A DNA stretch of 51,283 bases from Prevotella sp. (lineage in GTDB: Bacteria; Bacteroidota; Bacteroidia; Bacteroidales; Bacteroidaceae): positions 1-51,283 of the forward strand of contig JAGAAJ010000127.1 of NCBI GenBank assembly GCA_017615355.1. The letters run 5' to 3'. The notes under the pieces were generated by a model. It worked only from the letters and a program-made list of their open reading frames with translations. It was not told the origin of the DNA and did not search any database. Made by a program: the position numbers and the translations under genes. Positions 8,459 to 17,854 of the stretch are shown in pieces (the stretch's first letter is position 1; each line of letters starts with the position of its first letter).

Positions 8459-9127
8459 ATGGCAAAATTCGATAAGCTGGCCGTGATGGCCAAGATAGGT
8501 GAGACAGGCATGGTGCCCGTCTTCTATCACAAGGATTTGGAAACCTGTAAGAATGTGGTGAAGGCCTGCTACGAAGGTGGCGTGCGTGCATTCGAGTTTA
8601 CGAACCGCGGTGACTTTGCCCAGGAGATCTTCGGTGAATTGGTGAAATGGGCCGATAAGGAGTGCCCCGAGCTGGCTCTGGGTATTGGCTCCATCGTTGA
8701 TGCCCCCACGGCTGCTATGTACATCCAACTGGGTGCCTGCTTTGTGGTCGGTCCGTTGCTGAATCCTGACATTGCTCCCGTCTGTAACCGTCGTCTCATT
8801 CCCTATTGCCCTGGCTGTATGACTGTCAGCGAGATTGGCAAGGCACAGGAGCTGGGATGTGACCTGACGAAGGTGTTCCCCGGCGACGTCGTTGGTCCCA
8901 ACATGGTGAAAGGCCTGAAGGCTCCGATGCCCTGGTCGAAGATTATGGTTACTGGCGGCGTGGCTCCCGAGGAGGAGAATCTCACGAAGTGGTTCAAGGC
9001 TGGCGTCTTCTGTGTGGGTATGGGCTCGAAGCTCTTCCCCAGCGACAAGGTGAAGGCCGGCGACTGGCAGTATGTCACCGACAAGTGCAAGGAGGCGCTT
9101 GGTTATGTGGCTAAGGCACGCGCTTAG
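8459..9127 (+). CDS. kdgA: KDPG/KHG aldolase
   Basis: A 222-residue class I aldolase of the Eda family. It cleaves 2-keto-3-deoxy-6-phosphogluconate to pyruvate and glyceraldehyde 3-phosphate. The Schiff-base lysine is K138 in LTKVFPGD, the equivalent of E. coli FKFFPAE; the IPYCPGCMT strand and the C-terminal VTGGV phosphate site are also present. Together with kdgK it completes uronate catabolism. Its last 23 bp overlap the start of the sensor-kinase gene, which implies translational coupling. Confidence 0.93.
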   Translation: MAKFDKLAVMAKIGETGMVPVFYHKDLETCKNVVKACYEGGVRAFEFTNRGDFAQEIFGELVKWADKECPELALGIGSIVDAPTAAMYIQLGACFVVGPLLNPDIAPVCNRRLIPYCPGCMTVSEIGKAQELGCDLTKVFPGDVVGPNMVKGLKAPMPWSKIMVTGGVAPEEENLTKWFKAGVFCVGMGSKLFPSDKVKAGDWQYVTDKCKEALGYVAKARA

Positions 9128-12100
9128 ACTGCTCGCCCCTTTATTCATTCTTTCAGCTTGTTCGCCGACAGATAGGCAAGCGGCGGACAAGCTGAATTCT
9201 CTTTCATACGCCTATCACTATTCTTCCCTTGATTCTACAGAACACAATGCTCAGAAGGCATTGGAAGCGTCGGCAAACTATGCAGACGGAAAGGCCGAGG
9301 CACTGAATAACCTGGCTTTTGTACGCATAGCACAGATGCGCTACGAGGAAGCAGAACAACTGCTGAATCAAATCCCCGACATCACCAACAATCAGATAGA
9401 GCTGCTGGTGAGCTACATCCAACAGATGCGCCTCTGCCAGCGCAGGTCACACAACCGCGACTTCTACGACTACCGTGAGTTGGCCAACAATGCCCTGCGG
9501 CGTATCAATGAGGAGCGTTCCACGCTGGATGAGCGACAGCTGGCCCGCATCGTCTATGCAGAGAGCGAGATGGCCATCGTCACCTCCACCTATTACTATT
9601 ATGTGGGTTTGGAGCGCCAGGCATCGCAGGCATTAGAGAACATGCCCGTAGAGCTGGAGCGTGACACGGCGCAGTTCCTCAACTATCTCTACAATGTGGG
9701 TGCCGGCGGCATCATCACACAGGGCACTCAGGAAGACATCAACCAAGCCGAGTTCGACTACCTGATGCGTTGCTTCCTGTTGTCGCAGCAGAATGGTGTC
9801 AGCTATTTCAAGGCCAACTCTCTGGAGGCACTCGCTGAACACTTGATCGTAGACGAGTTCCGCGAACAGATTGTGGCCGACAATCTGCCTGCGATGAAAT
9901 TCATCAATCCGGACAATGTGCCATACGACTCGCTGGCCCTCCAACTCGCCCAAGCTTCGCTCGACATCTTTTCCGACTATGGCGATGTATACCAGATAGC
10001 AGGTGCCCATCGTACGTTGGCCTCCTGCTACCTGGCACACAACGACTACGGACATGCGCTGGAGGAGCTGCACCTTGCCCTGAGCGACACCATCATTAAC
10101 CAGGCTCCCGACCTTGTGGCCAGTATCCACGAGCAACTCAGCGTGGCCTATGCCGCCATCGACGACAAATCAAACAGTGATTTGCACCGCAATATCTACC
10201 TCGATTTGCAGGAACAGACACGACAGGACCGCTCGTTGGAGGCACGTGCCGGACAGTTGGAGCAGGCCTCAAAGCAGCTTACCGTGCTTACCTGGTCAGT
10301 TGTGGCCGTCATCGTCTTCTTGGTGTTGCTGCTGGCATTATTCTACCTGCATCATCGCCATCGCAAGACACATAAGGAAGACCTGGAAATGCAACAGCAG
10401 GAAGACGAGCTGAATGAACAGTTGGCTATGGCCCGTCTGCGTGTGGAGAAGGGCGAGCGTCTGGCATTGGAGCAGCGGGCTCGCGTGTCATTGGTGAATG
10501 GCATCACGCCGCTTATCGATCGCATCATCCATGAGGTGAGCCGCCTCGAACAGAATCCTACACAAGAGCGACTGGACTATATTTCAGAGCTCACCGACAA
10601 CATCAATGAGCAGACACAGGTGCTGACCCATTGGATTCAGCTGCGGCAGGGTGAACTGAGCCTGCACATTGAGACTTTCGCCCTGCAGCCGCTCTTCGAC
10701 ATTGTAGCGATGGGACGTCGCAGCTTCGGCATGAAGGGCATCGACCTGCAAGTGGAACCCACTACGGCCAAGGTGAAAGCCGACAAGGTGCTCACGCTGT
10801 TTATGCTGAACACACTTGCCGACAATGCCCGTAAGTTCACACAGCAGGGCGGCAGCGTCAGCATCAGCGCTAACGAGGCTGAGGACTACGTTGAGCTCTC
10901 CGTCAAGGATACAGGCATCGGTATGTCAGAGGAGCAACTGGCGCATGTCTTTGACCATAAGAGTATTGTGGAAGATAAGTCTCCGGTTTCTAATAATCAA
11001 TCTCCGATGGGCCGAAAGACGCTTGCTTCCAACGGCACGCAAGAATCCTCACATGGCTTTGGCCTGCTCAACTGTAAGGGCATCATCGAGAAATATCGCA
11101 AGATGAGTCAGATATTCAGTGTCTGCCAGCTGTCGGCTGAGAGTAAACAAGGAGAGGGAAGCCGTTTCTTCTTCCGTCTGCCGAAGGGTGTGTCCAGAGT
11201 CATTGTTCTGCTCTTGATGATGACAGGCCTCAATGGCAAGGCACATGCTGCCGCCACTGATGTGTCCTCTTATCTTTCTGCAGCCAGTGCCTATGCTGAT
11301 TCTGCCTATTATTCCAACGTTAACGGAACTTACTGGCGTACCATCAACTTCTCCGACTCCTGTCGTCGAAATCTCAATGCCTATTATAGGCAGCAGTATC
11401 CTAATGGCACGGATACGCTCTGCCTGTTGGGAGATGCTTCTCTGACGCCTCCAGAGGTTATATGGCTGCACAACGGTATGCAGCTGAACTACGATATCCT
11501 GCTGACCATCCGCAATGAGAATGCCGTAGCGGCGCTGGCATTGCATCAGTGGCAGCTCTACCATTATAACAACCGCATCTATACGCTGCTGTTTAAGGAG
11601 CTATCAGCCGATGCCTCTCTCGATGACTACTGCCGCAAGATGCAACAGTCGCAGGCCAACAAGCAGGTGGCTATTATCCTGCTAGTCCTGCTGTTCCTTA
11701 TTATTCTCCTGGCTGTAGCCTGGCAAGTGATGGTTGCGCTTGGAAAAGCTGCACGTCGTCAGCAGGAACAACAGGAACAGATGGAGATGACGAGTGATGA
11801 GATAGCCCGTACGGAGCAGGAGGAAGCGGGGTTGCACGTGAGCAATGCCGTACTTGACAACTGTCTCTCGGCCTTGAAGCACGAGACGATGTACTATCCC
11901 AGCCGTATCCGACAACTTATTGACAGCAACGAAACGGAGGCATTGCCCGAGGTGGTGGCTTATTACCGCGAACTATATGGGCTGCTCAGCCTGCAGGCTA
12001 CACGGCAGACGGAGCATGCACGTCTGCATCTGCGTCGCCTGCCGCACGATATTCTGGGTGATGCGGTATTGGTGGACTATCTCTTCGAACTGTTGCGCAA

Positions 12101-12374
12101 GAAGTCAGGACAGAAGAAGTTGGAGGTGACCTATACACCACGACCCGACGGCAAATACATAGATTGCATTGTGCCCATGCCATCGCTGCATCTGAATGAA
12201 CATCAGGCCGCCACTCTCTTCACAGCCTCCGCTGTAGAAAACATTCCTTATTTACTCTGTCGCCAAATCGTGCGTGATCATGGTGAGGCCACCAACCGTC
12301 GTGGTTGTGCCATCAAAGCCGATGTGTCGGAAAGCGGCACCTCCATTGTCGTCACCCTTCCCTATAAACAATAA
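9105..12374 (+). CDS. Large membrane sensor kinase, DUF5112/DUF5113 type
   Basis: A 1089-residue protein that reads like two sensors in one chain. Part one has a lipobox (LSAC, C19), periplasmic TPR-like repeats, a membrane segment at about 391-414, a coiled coil, then a HATPase with N-box near N569, DTGIGMS near 602 and GFGLLNCKG near 652. Part two starts with an internal signal-like segment (about 698-716, ending KAHA), a periplasmic stretch, a membrane segment at about 854-876, a KHETMYYP H-box-like site (H926) and a degenerate ATPase domain. A hydrophilic insert in the first ATP lid carries a dispersed repeat. The start at 9105 is chosen because it opens the signal peptide; an earlier in-frame ATG at 9072 overlaps kdgA more. 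The response regulator follows directly. Confidence 0.85.
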   Translation: MWLRHALRLLAPLFILSACSPTDRQAADKLNSLSYAYHYSSLDSTEHNAQKALEASANYADGKAEALNNLAFVRIAQMRYEEAEQLLNQIPDITNNQIELLVSYIQQMRLCQRRSHNRDFYDYRELANNALRRINEERSTLDERQLARIVYAESEMAIVTSTYYYYVGLERQASQALENMPVELERDTAQFLNYLYNVGAGGIITQGTQEDINQAEFDYLMRCFLLSQQNGVSYFKANSLEALAEHLIVDEFREQIVADNLPAMKFINPDNVPYDSLALQLAQASLDIFSDYGDVYQIAGAHRTLASCYLAHNDYGHALEELHLALSDTIINQAPDLVASIHEQLSVAYAAIDDKSNSDLHRNIYLDLQEQTRQDRSLEARAGQLEQASKQLTVLTWSVVAVIVFLVLLLALFYLHHRHRKTHKEDLEMQQQEDELNEQLAMARLRVEKGERLALEQRARVSLVNGITPLIDRIIHEVSRLEQNPTQERLDYISELTDNINEQTQVLTHWIQLRQGELSLHIETFALQPLFDIVAMGRRSFGMKGIDLQVEPTTAKVKADKVLTLFMLNTLADNARKFTQQGGSVSISANEAEDYVELSVKDTGIGMSEEQLAHVFDHKSIVEDKSPVSNNQSPMGRKTLASNGTQESSHGFGLLNCKGIIEKYRKMSQIFSVCQLSAESKQGEGSRFFFRLPKGVSRVIVLLLMMTGLNGKAHAAATDVSSYLSAASAYADSAYYSNVNGTYWRTINFSDSCRRNLNAYYRQQYPNGTDTLCLLGDASLTPPEVIWLHNGMQLNYDILLTIRNENAVAALALHQWQLYHYNNRIYTLLFKELSADASLDDYCRKMQQSQANKQVAIILLVLLFLIILLAVAWQVMVALGKAARRQQEQQEQMEMTSDEIARTEQEEAGLHVSNAVLDNCLSALKHETMYYPSRIRQLIDSNETEALPEVVAYYRELYGLLSLQATRQTEHARLHLRRLPHDILGDAVLVDYLFELLRKKSGQKKLEVTYTPRPDGKYIDCIVPMPSLHLNEHQAATLFTASAVENIPYLLCRQIVRDHGEATNRRGCAIKADVSESGTSIVVTLPYKQ
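11018..11045 (-). repeat. 28-bp dispersed repeat, copy 2, inside the kinase gene
   Basis: The reverse complement of this segment matches 188-215 at 25 of 28 positions by eye. It encodes part of the serine- and asparagine-rich insert between the two glycine boxes of the kinase ATP lid, and leaves the reading frame open. Confidence 0.6.
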
Positions 12375-12395
12375 CCAATAAACAACAAACAAGAT

Positions 12396-13112
12396 ATGGA
12401 TAAGTTCAAAATCATCATCGTAGAGGATGTGCCCCTGGAGTTGAAGGGCACGCAAGGCATCATACGCAACGATATCCCAGAGGCAGAAGTCATCGGCACC
12501 GCCGACAACGAAACAGCCTATTGGCGACTCATCAAGCAGCAGCAACCGGACCTGCTCTTGCTCGACCTCGGTTTGGGCGGCTCAACAACCGTTGGCGTTG
12601 AGATTTGTCGCCAAACTAAGGAAATGTACCCGCAGGTGCGCGTACTTATTTTTACAGGTGAGATACTGAACGAGAAACTGTGGGTGGATGTGCTCGATGC
12701 CGGTGCCGACGGTATCATCCTGAAGACTGGCGAGCTGCTCACTCGTGGCGATGTGCTGGCAGTCATGTCGGGCAAGCAGCTGGTGTTCAATGAGCCCATC
12801 TTGAAGAAGATCGTCGACACCTTCAAGCGTAGTGTTGGCTCACAGCTGGCCAAGCAGGAGGCGCTGGTGAACTACGAGATTGACGAATATGATGAACGCT
12901 TCCTGCGCCATCTTGCGTTGGGCTATACGAAGGATCAGATTACACAACTGCGTGGGATGCCCTTTGGTGTGAAGAGTTTGGAGAAACGCCAGAACGAACT
13001 GGTGCAGAAACTCTTCCCCGATGGACGCAGCGTTAATGCTACACGTCTGGTGGTGCGTGCCTTAGAGCTGCACATTCTCGACCTCGACAACCTTGAACCG
13101 GATGAGGAATAA
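12396..13112 (+). CDS. Response regulator paired with the large kinase
   Basis: A 238-residue response regulator. The receiver domain (residues 1-120) has the acidic pair E10-D11, phospho-acceptor D57 in LLLLDLGLGG and the conserved lysine in IILKTGE. The C-terminal part (about 165-225) looks like a degenerate LuxR-type helix-turn-helix with the segment LALGYTKDQI followed by SLEKRQNELVQKLF. It is 21 bp downstream of the kinase and is its probable phosphorylation target. It overlaps the next gene by 11 bp. DNA targets are unknown. Confidence 0.88.
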   Translation: MDKFKIIIVEDVPLELKGTQGIIRNDIPEAEVIGTADNETAYWRLIKQQQPDLLLLDLGLGGSTTVGVEICRQTKEMYPQVRVLIFTGEILNEKLWVDVLDAGADGIILKTGELLTRGDVLAVMSGKQLVFNEPILKKIVDTFKRSVGSQLAKQEALVNYEIDEYDERFLRHLALGYTKDQITQLRGMPFGVKSLEKRQNELVQKLFPDGRSVNATRLVVRALELHILDLDNLEPDEE

Positions 13113-13737
13113 GAAAATTGTAGGATATTTGGCAGTGGCGCTGTTACTGGCACTTGTAGTGCTGGTGCTGGTGTCGTGGTTGCTGTCGGCGACAAAGGGC
13201 GAAGGAGTCCGTTCGCTATTGTCGTCCGAGGGCATCCGCTTCTTCTTTGGCGGATTCGCCGACATGTTGCTCAAGCCATTATTGGTATGGCTGTTATTGC
13301 TATCGATGGCGTGGGGATGCCTGCGACAAAGCGGACTGCTTCATTGCCTCCCCTTTAGCCCACACAGAAAACAAGAAAACTCCAGCCCACAAAACTATAG
13401 AAGCCCCCTTGGTGGCCGTAAGGGGGGCTTTCTCCTTTTACTTATTCTTGTAGTGTATGTGGGAATAGCGCTTTTGCTGACGATATCGCCGCAGGCTGTG
13501 CTTCTTTCCGCCACCGGCCAACTGTGGCCGTCGCCTTTCAGTCATGCTTTAGTGCCGATGATTGCCTTCGGCGTTTTGCTGCTGTCCATAACCTACGGGC
13601 TACTGACGCGTCGTTTCCTGTCGGTAGCCGACGTCTGTAAGTCGCTCATACAAGGCATCGTCAGTGCAGCACCCTTATTGCTGCTCTACGTCCTTGCCAT
13701 GCAGCTTTTTGGTGCTCTTCGCTTCGTCTTTGGTTGA
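13102..13737 (+). CDS. Half-size AbgT-like membrane protein
   Basis: A 211-residue integral membrane protein. Residues about 1-85 resemble the N-terminus of AbgT (p-aminobenzoyl-glutamate transporter) family proteins: a helix, then SLLSSEGIRFFFG, compare LLSVEGLHWF in E. coli AbgT, then a second helix. Residues about 112-205 resemble the second half of AbgT: PSPFSHALVPMI and ITYGLLTRRF, compare MPSPFIKGIVPLI and LAYGIATRTI. About 160 middle and 140 C-terminal residues of the usual 500 are missing, so transport activity is doubtful. The join is a hydrophilic stretch encoded by a hairpin (13401-13430). The ATG at 13102 overlaps the regulator by 11 bp; a TTG at 13093 is also possible. The 3' end overlaps mgtC by 63 bp. 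Confidence 0.7.
   Translation: MRNKKIVGYLAVALLLALVVLVLVSWLLSATKGEGVRSLLSSEGIRFFFGGFADMLLKPLLVWLLLLSMAWGCLRQSGLLHCLPFSPHRKQENSSPQNYRSPLGGRKGGFLLLLILVVYVGIALLLTISPQAVLLSATGQLWPSPFSHALVPMIAFGVLLLSITYGLLTRRFLSVADVCKSLIQGIVSAAPLLLLYVLAMQLFGALRFVFG
13401..13430 (+). repeat. Terminator-like hairpin inside the AbgT-like gene
   Basis: AAGCCCCCTT at 13401-13410 pairs with AAGGGGGGCTT at 13420-13430 (one bulge), followed by TCTCCTTTTA. It looks like an intrinsic terminator or palindromic element but is translated in frame as a hydrophilic loop. Confidence 0.6.
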
Positions 13738-14169
13738 CTCTTCGTGGAAGATTTTGTGGTGAATAAAGTCTGAGCCTTCCAAGCACATCAGCACCAGTGC
13801 CGTAGCCACCAAAGCCAAGAGATACATTCCTGCGCCAGCCGTCATGCCGATGGCTGAAGTCACCCACAGGCCTGCCGCTGTTGTGAGCCCCTTTACAGCG
13901 TTTTTCTGGAAAATGATACATCCGGCACCGATGAAACCCATGCCGCTCACCACCTGAGCCGCCATACGGCTGGGGTCGCGCTGGATACCCTGTATACCCA
14001 GGAAATCGTCAAAGCCATGCATCGATAATACCATCAGCAGTCCGCTGCCCAGTCCTACGAGGAAATGGGTGCGAAAGCCTGCCTCCTTCGACCGGTATTC
14101 GCGCTCCAGTCCAATGGCGCCACCCAGCAGGGCAGCCACCACGATACTCAATATGTAGTCTCCGGTCAT
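13675..14169 (-). CDS. MgtC/SapB family membrane protein
   Basis: A 164-residue protein with the N-terminal MgtC/SapB membrane domain: LLGGAIGLEREY, then the signature VSGMGFIGAGCI and GLTTAAGLWVTSAIG. The C-terminal ACT-like cytoplasmic domain of full-length MgtC is missing, as in many SapB-type members; a charged tail replaces it. The family is linked to magnesium limitation and membrane potential, but many members have no proven role. It lies 36 bp downstream of recJ in the same direction and probably shares its transcript. Its 3' end overlaps the convergent AbgT-like gene. Confidence 0.9.
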   Translation of the reverse strand: MTGDYILSIVVAALLGGAIGLEREYRSKEAGFRTHFLVGLGSGLLMVLSMHGFDDFLGIQGIQRDPSRMAAQVVSGMGFIGAGCIIFQKNAVKGLTTAAGLWVTSAIGMTAGAGMYLLALVATALVLMCLEGSDFIHHKIFHEESTKDEAKSTKKLHGKDVEQQ

Positions 14170-14205
14170 AGGTCAATCAATTACAAAGACTTACCGCCTA
14201 ATGAT

Positions 14206-15930
14206 TCAAGCTTCGTCAGAAGGTTTGATATCTTCTATTTGAAGCTGTACCTCACTACGCTTGTAGATATTTTCCTCAATCGTGTAGATAATGTCGAAGG
14301 AACGCTTTGACTTGATGTAGCGGGCGGCAGCACTTTGTCCGAAGGCTATGCCGTTCATCACATTACTGGAGCGTGAATCGACCAGTTCAAGCTTGATATG
14401 CTCCTGCTGACGGCCTACAACTTTCGATGTGCCGTAGTCATAGACATTACGCGTGCAGAAGAGAGGCTTGGGATTGTCGGGTCCGTGAGGAGCCAGCTTC
14501 TTCATGTCGTTGTGCAGCTTCTTCGTGATGTCCTTAAAGTCCACCTCAACCTCAATCTCCATAGCAGCCTCTGTCTGTTCGGGCATGATGTGGTTGCTGA
14601 CGTACTCCTGGAAACGGCGGCGGAACTCAGGAATATTCTCTGTCTTCAGCGTCAGGCCCACGGCGTAGGTATGTCCGCCGAAGTTTTCCAGGAGGTCACG
14701 GCAGCTCTTGATGGCGCTATAAATGTCATAGCCTGCCACAGAACGTGCAGAACCAGTAGCTATGCCGTCCTGACAAGAGAGAACGACGGTGGGACGGTAA
14801 TACATTTCAGTAAGTCGCGAGGCCACAATACCGACGACGCCTTTCTTCCATCCATCATTATAGAGCACGATGGCGGGCTGATGTTCCTGGCTCTCCAAAC
14901 GTTCCACAATCAGGTTGGCCTCTTCGCTCATCTGCTTGTCGATGTCCTTGCGCTGCTCGTTGTACTCGTTGATGTGCATCGCCTCCTGCAGGGCTTTCTT
15001 ATAGTCGCGCTCCACCAGTAGATCTACGGTCTCCGTGCCGTTCATCACACGTCCGCTAGCATTGATGCGCGGGCCAATCTTGAATACGATGTCACTCATG
15101 GTGATGTCGCGCCCTGCCAGTCCGCTGATTTCGATAATTGCCTTCAGGCCTGTGGAAGGACTTTGATTCAATTGCTTCAATCCGTGGAAGGCGAGGATAC
15201 GGTTTTCACCCATCACCGAAACCATGTCAGCAGCAATGCTGACGGCGCAGAAATCAAGCAGGGGGATGAGCTGCGAGAAGGGAATGCCATTGTTCTTGGC
15301 AAAGGCCTGCATGAACTTAAAGCCTACACCACAGCCGCAGAGATCCTTGAAGGGATAGGTGGAGTCCTGGCGCTTGGGGTTGAGGATGGCAACGGCGCAG
15401 GGCAGCACATCGTCGGGCACGTGATGGTCGCAGATGATGAAGTCGATGCCCATCTCCTTGGCCTGACGAATCTCGTCGATGGCCTTGATGCCACAGTCGA
15501 GTACAATGATTAGTTTCACGCCTGCCTCCTGAGCGTGTTCCAGTCCTTTCTGGCTGATACCATAGCCCTCTTCGTAGCGCGAGGGAATGTAATACTCGAT
15601 GTTTGAGTAGAACTGCTGGAGGAATCTGAAGACCAATGCCACCGCGGTACACCCGTCGACATCGTAGTCGCCATACACCATGATGCGCTCCTTGCGGCCC
15701 ATCGCATCGTTCAGGCGGTCTACGGCGATGTCCATGTCATTCATCAGGAACGGGTCGATGAGCTCGCTCAGCAATGGACGCAGAAAACGCTTCGCCGCCG
15801 ACTCTGTGCGTATACCGCGCTCAATGAGGAGGCTCGCCATCACAGGGCTGGTATTCAGCTTTTCGGCCAGTTCCTTAGCCTGCTGCTGTCGCTCGGGTGT
15901 AGGAGGTTGATAGTTCCATTTAGAATTCAT
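14206..15930 (-). CDS. recJ: Single-stranded-DNA-specific exonuclease RecJ
   Basis: A 574-residue RecJ, a 5'-to-3' single-strand exonuclease of recombination and mismatch repair. The DHH phosphoesterase motifs are clear: VYGDYDVDG with D88, D90 and D92, then CDHHVPDD with D168-H170. The DHHA1 and OB-like C-terminal parts follow (ATGSARS, then the GGHTYAVGLTL segment). The length is standard. A TACTTTTG box lies upstream at 15993-16000, divergent from the glnS promoter. Confidence 0.95.
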   Translation of the reverse strand: MNSKWNYQPPTPERQQQAKELAEKLNTSPVMASLLIERGIRTESAAKRFLRPLLSELIDPFLMNDMDIAVDRLNDAMGRKERIMVYGDYDVDGCTAVALVFRFLQQFYSNIEYYIPSRYEEGYGISQKGLEHAQEAGVKLIIVLDCGIKAIDEIRQAKEMGIDFIICDHHVPDDVLPCAVAILNPKRQDSTYPFKDLCGCGVGFKFMQAFAKNNGIPFSQLIPLLDFCAVSIAADMVSVMGENRILAFHGLKQLNQSPSTGLKAIIEISGLAGRDITMSDIVFKIGPRINASGRVMNGTETVDLLVERDYKKALQEAMHINEYNEQRKDIDKQMSEEANLIVERLESQEHQPAIVLYNDGWKKGVVGIVASRLTEMYYRPTVVLSCQDGIATGSARSVAGYDIYSAIKSCRDLLENFGGHTYAVGLTLKTENIPEFRRRFQEYVSNHIMPEQTEAAMEIEVEVDFKDITKKLHNDMKKLAPHGPDNPKPLFCTRNVYDYGTSKVVGRQQEHIKLELVDSRSSNVMNGIAFGQSAAARYIKSKRSFDIIYTIEENIYKRSEVQLQIEDIKPSDEA

Positions 15931-15992
15931 TATGCTGTTATTTTGTTATTTCTTTCCATGCAAAAAAAGCCTATGACGGCAATTTAAGCCTA

Positions 15993-16000
15993 CAAAAGTA
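15993..16000 (-). promoter_or_regulatory. Promoter -7 box for recJ
   Basis: The minus strand reads TACTTTTG, a TAnnTTTG match, about 63 bp upstream of the recJ ATG and divergent from the glnS promoter. Confidence 0.6.
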
Positions 16001-16043
16001 ACAATAAAAATTGAAACTGCGGCATGTTTTTATTTTTTTTTTG

Positions 16044-16051
16044 TACCTTTG
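16044..16051 (+). promoter_or_regulatory. Promoter -7 box for glnS
   Basis: TACCTTTG followed by CACC, after a long T-run. It lies 29 bp before the ATG at 16081. It decides the start: an in-frame ATG at 16024 lies upstream of this box and cannot be in the transcript. Confidence 0.8.
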
Positions 16052-16080
16052 CACCCAAATTTCAAAAAAAGTGCATCAAC

Positions 16081-17835
16081 ATGGCAGAGAATGTATTGAA
16101 TGAGAGCGAAGAAAGAAAGAGTGTAAGCTTCGTAGAACAGAAGGTAATTGACGACCTGGCAGCAGGCAAGAATGGCGGACGCCTCCAGACACGTTTCCCA
16201 CCGGAACCCAACGGATATCTGCACATTGGTCACGCCAAGGCCATCGCCATCGACTTCGGACTTGCTGAGAAATACGGCGGCGAGTGCAACCTGCGTTTCG
16301 ACGACACCAATCCGCAGAAGGAGGACACCGAATATATTGAGAGCATCGAGCAGGATATCAAATGGCTGGGCTTCAAGTGGGCACATATCTATTATGCCAG
16401 CGACTATTTCCAGCCGTTGTGGGACTTTGCTGTATGGCTCATCAAACAGGGCCGTGCCTACGTGGATGAGCAGAGTGCCGAGGTGATTGCCCAGCAGAAG
16501 GGCACCACCACCTCTCCTGGCACCAACTCGCCTTTCCGCGACCGCCCCATAGAGGAAAGCCTCAAACTCTTCGAATATATGAACAGCGGAAAGTGTGAGC
16601 CGGGCACGCTCACCCTGCGTGCCAAGATAGACATGGCCCATCCCAACATGCTCTTCCGCGACCCGCTCATCTATCGCGTCCTGAACATGCCCCATGTGAA
16701 GACGGGCGACAAGTGGAATGCCTACCCGATGTACGACTTTGCCCACGGGCAGAGCGACTACCTGGAGGGCGTCACCCACTCGTGGTGCACGCTGGAGTTT
16801 GTGGAGCATCGTCCCCTTTATGATCTCTTCGTCACATGGATGAAGGAATGGAAGGGCGAGACCGACAATATTGAAGACAACCGTCCGCGTCAGACAGAGT
16901 TCAACAAGCTCAACCTGAACTATACCCTTCTCTCAAAGCGCAACCTGCGCACGCTGGTCAGCGAGGGTGTGGTCAGCGGATGGGACGATCCCCGTATGCC
17001 GACTATTTGCGGTTTCCGTCGTCGTGGCTACTCGCCGGAGGGAATCAGGAACTTCATCGAGAAAATTGGCTATACCAAGATGGACGCCCTCAATCACATG
17101 GGACTCTTTGAGAGTGCCCTGCGTGAAGACCTGAACACCCGTGCCCTGCGTGTCAGCGCTGTGCTCGACCCTGTGAAGGTGGTCATCACCAACTATCCCG
17201 AAGACAAGACTGAGATGCTCACCGCCATTAACAATCCTGAGAACGAGGCCGATGGCACGCATGAGGTGGAGTTCAGCCGCGAGATATGGATTGAACGCGA
17301 TGACTTCATGGAGGAGGCCGACAAGAAATTTATGCGATTGGCTCCCGGCAAGGAGGTGCGCCTGAAGAACGCCTACATCATCAAGTGCGACGAGGAGCAT
17401 CCCTGCGACAAGGATGCCGAGGGACGCGTCACCACTATCTACTGCACCTACGACCCCGAAACACGCAGCGGACTGCCTGGTGCCGACCGCAAGATCAAGG
17501 GTAAGACGCTGCATTGGGTTTCCTGCCACAACGCCGTGAAGGCCGAGGTGCGTCTCTACGACCGTCTGTGGAAGGTGGAGAACCCCCGCGACGAACTGAA
17601 GCGTATCGAGGAGGAGGAAGGCCTGAAGGGTATCGACGCCATGCGAGTGATGATGAATCCCGACAACCTGCACATATTGACCGACTGCTACGTGGAGCCT
17701 TTCGCTGCCACGCTGCCCGCCCTGAGCTATCTGCAGTTCCAGCGCATCGGCTACTTCAACGTTGATCCCGACTCAAAGCCGGAAAAGCCTGTCTTCAATA
17801 AGACTGTCGGCCTGAGAGACACGAAGAACAAATAA
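16081..17835 (+). CDS. glnS: Glutaminyl-tRNA synthetase
   Basis: A 584-residue class I aminoacyl-tRNA synthetase that charges tRNA-Gln. The HIGH motif is YLHIGHAKA (H48-H51) after PPEPNG, and the KMSKS-like loop is LLSKRNL (K286). The C-terminal anticodon-binding beta-barrels are present. The segment RFDDTNP is typical of the GlnRS/GluRS family, and the eukaryote-like GlnRS features (HSWCTLEF, NLNYTLLSKR) support glutamine rather than glutamate. The start at 16081 is chosen because the upstream in-frame ATG lies before the promoter. A TPR gene follows 19 bp downstream. Confidence 0.96.
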   Translation: MAENVLNESEERKSVSFVEQKVIDDLAAGKNGGRLQTRFPPEPNGYLHIGHAKAIAIDFGLAEKYGGECNLRFDDTNPQKEDTEYIESIEQDIKWLGFKWAHIYYASDYFQPLWDFAVWLIKQGRAYVDEQSAEVIAQQKGTTTSPGTNSPFRDRPIEESLKLFEYMNSGKCEPGTLTLRAKIDMAHPNMLFRDPLIYRVLNMPHVKTGDKWNAYPMYDFAHGQSDYLEGVTHSWCTLEFVEHRPLYDLFVTWMKEWKGETDNIEDNRPRQTEFNKLNLNYTLLSKRNLRTLVSEGVVSGWDDPRMPTICGFRRRGYSPEGIRNFIEKIGYTKMDALNHMGLFESALREDLNTRALRVSAVLDPVKVVITNYPEDKTEMLTAINNPENEADGTHEVEFSREIWIERDDFMEEADKKFMRLAPGKEVRLKNAYIIKCDEEHPCDKDAEGRVTTIYCTYDPETRSGLPGADRKIKGKTLHWVSCHNAVKAEVRLYDRLWKVENPRDELKRIEEEEGLKGIDAMRVMMNPDNLHILTDCYVEPFAATLPALSYLQFQRIGYFNVDPDSKPEKPVFNKTVGLRDTKNK

Positions 17836-17854
17836 CCATCAACGTTTTTGAATT

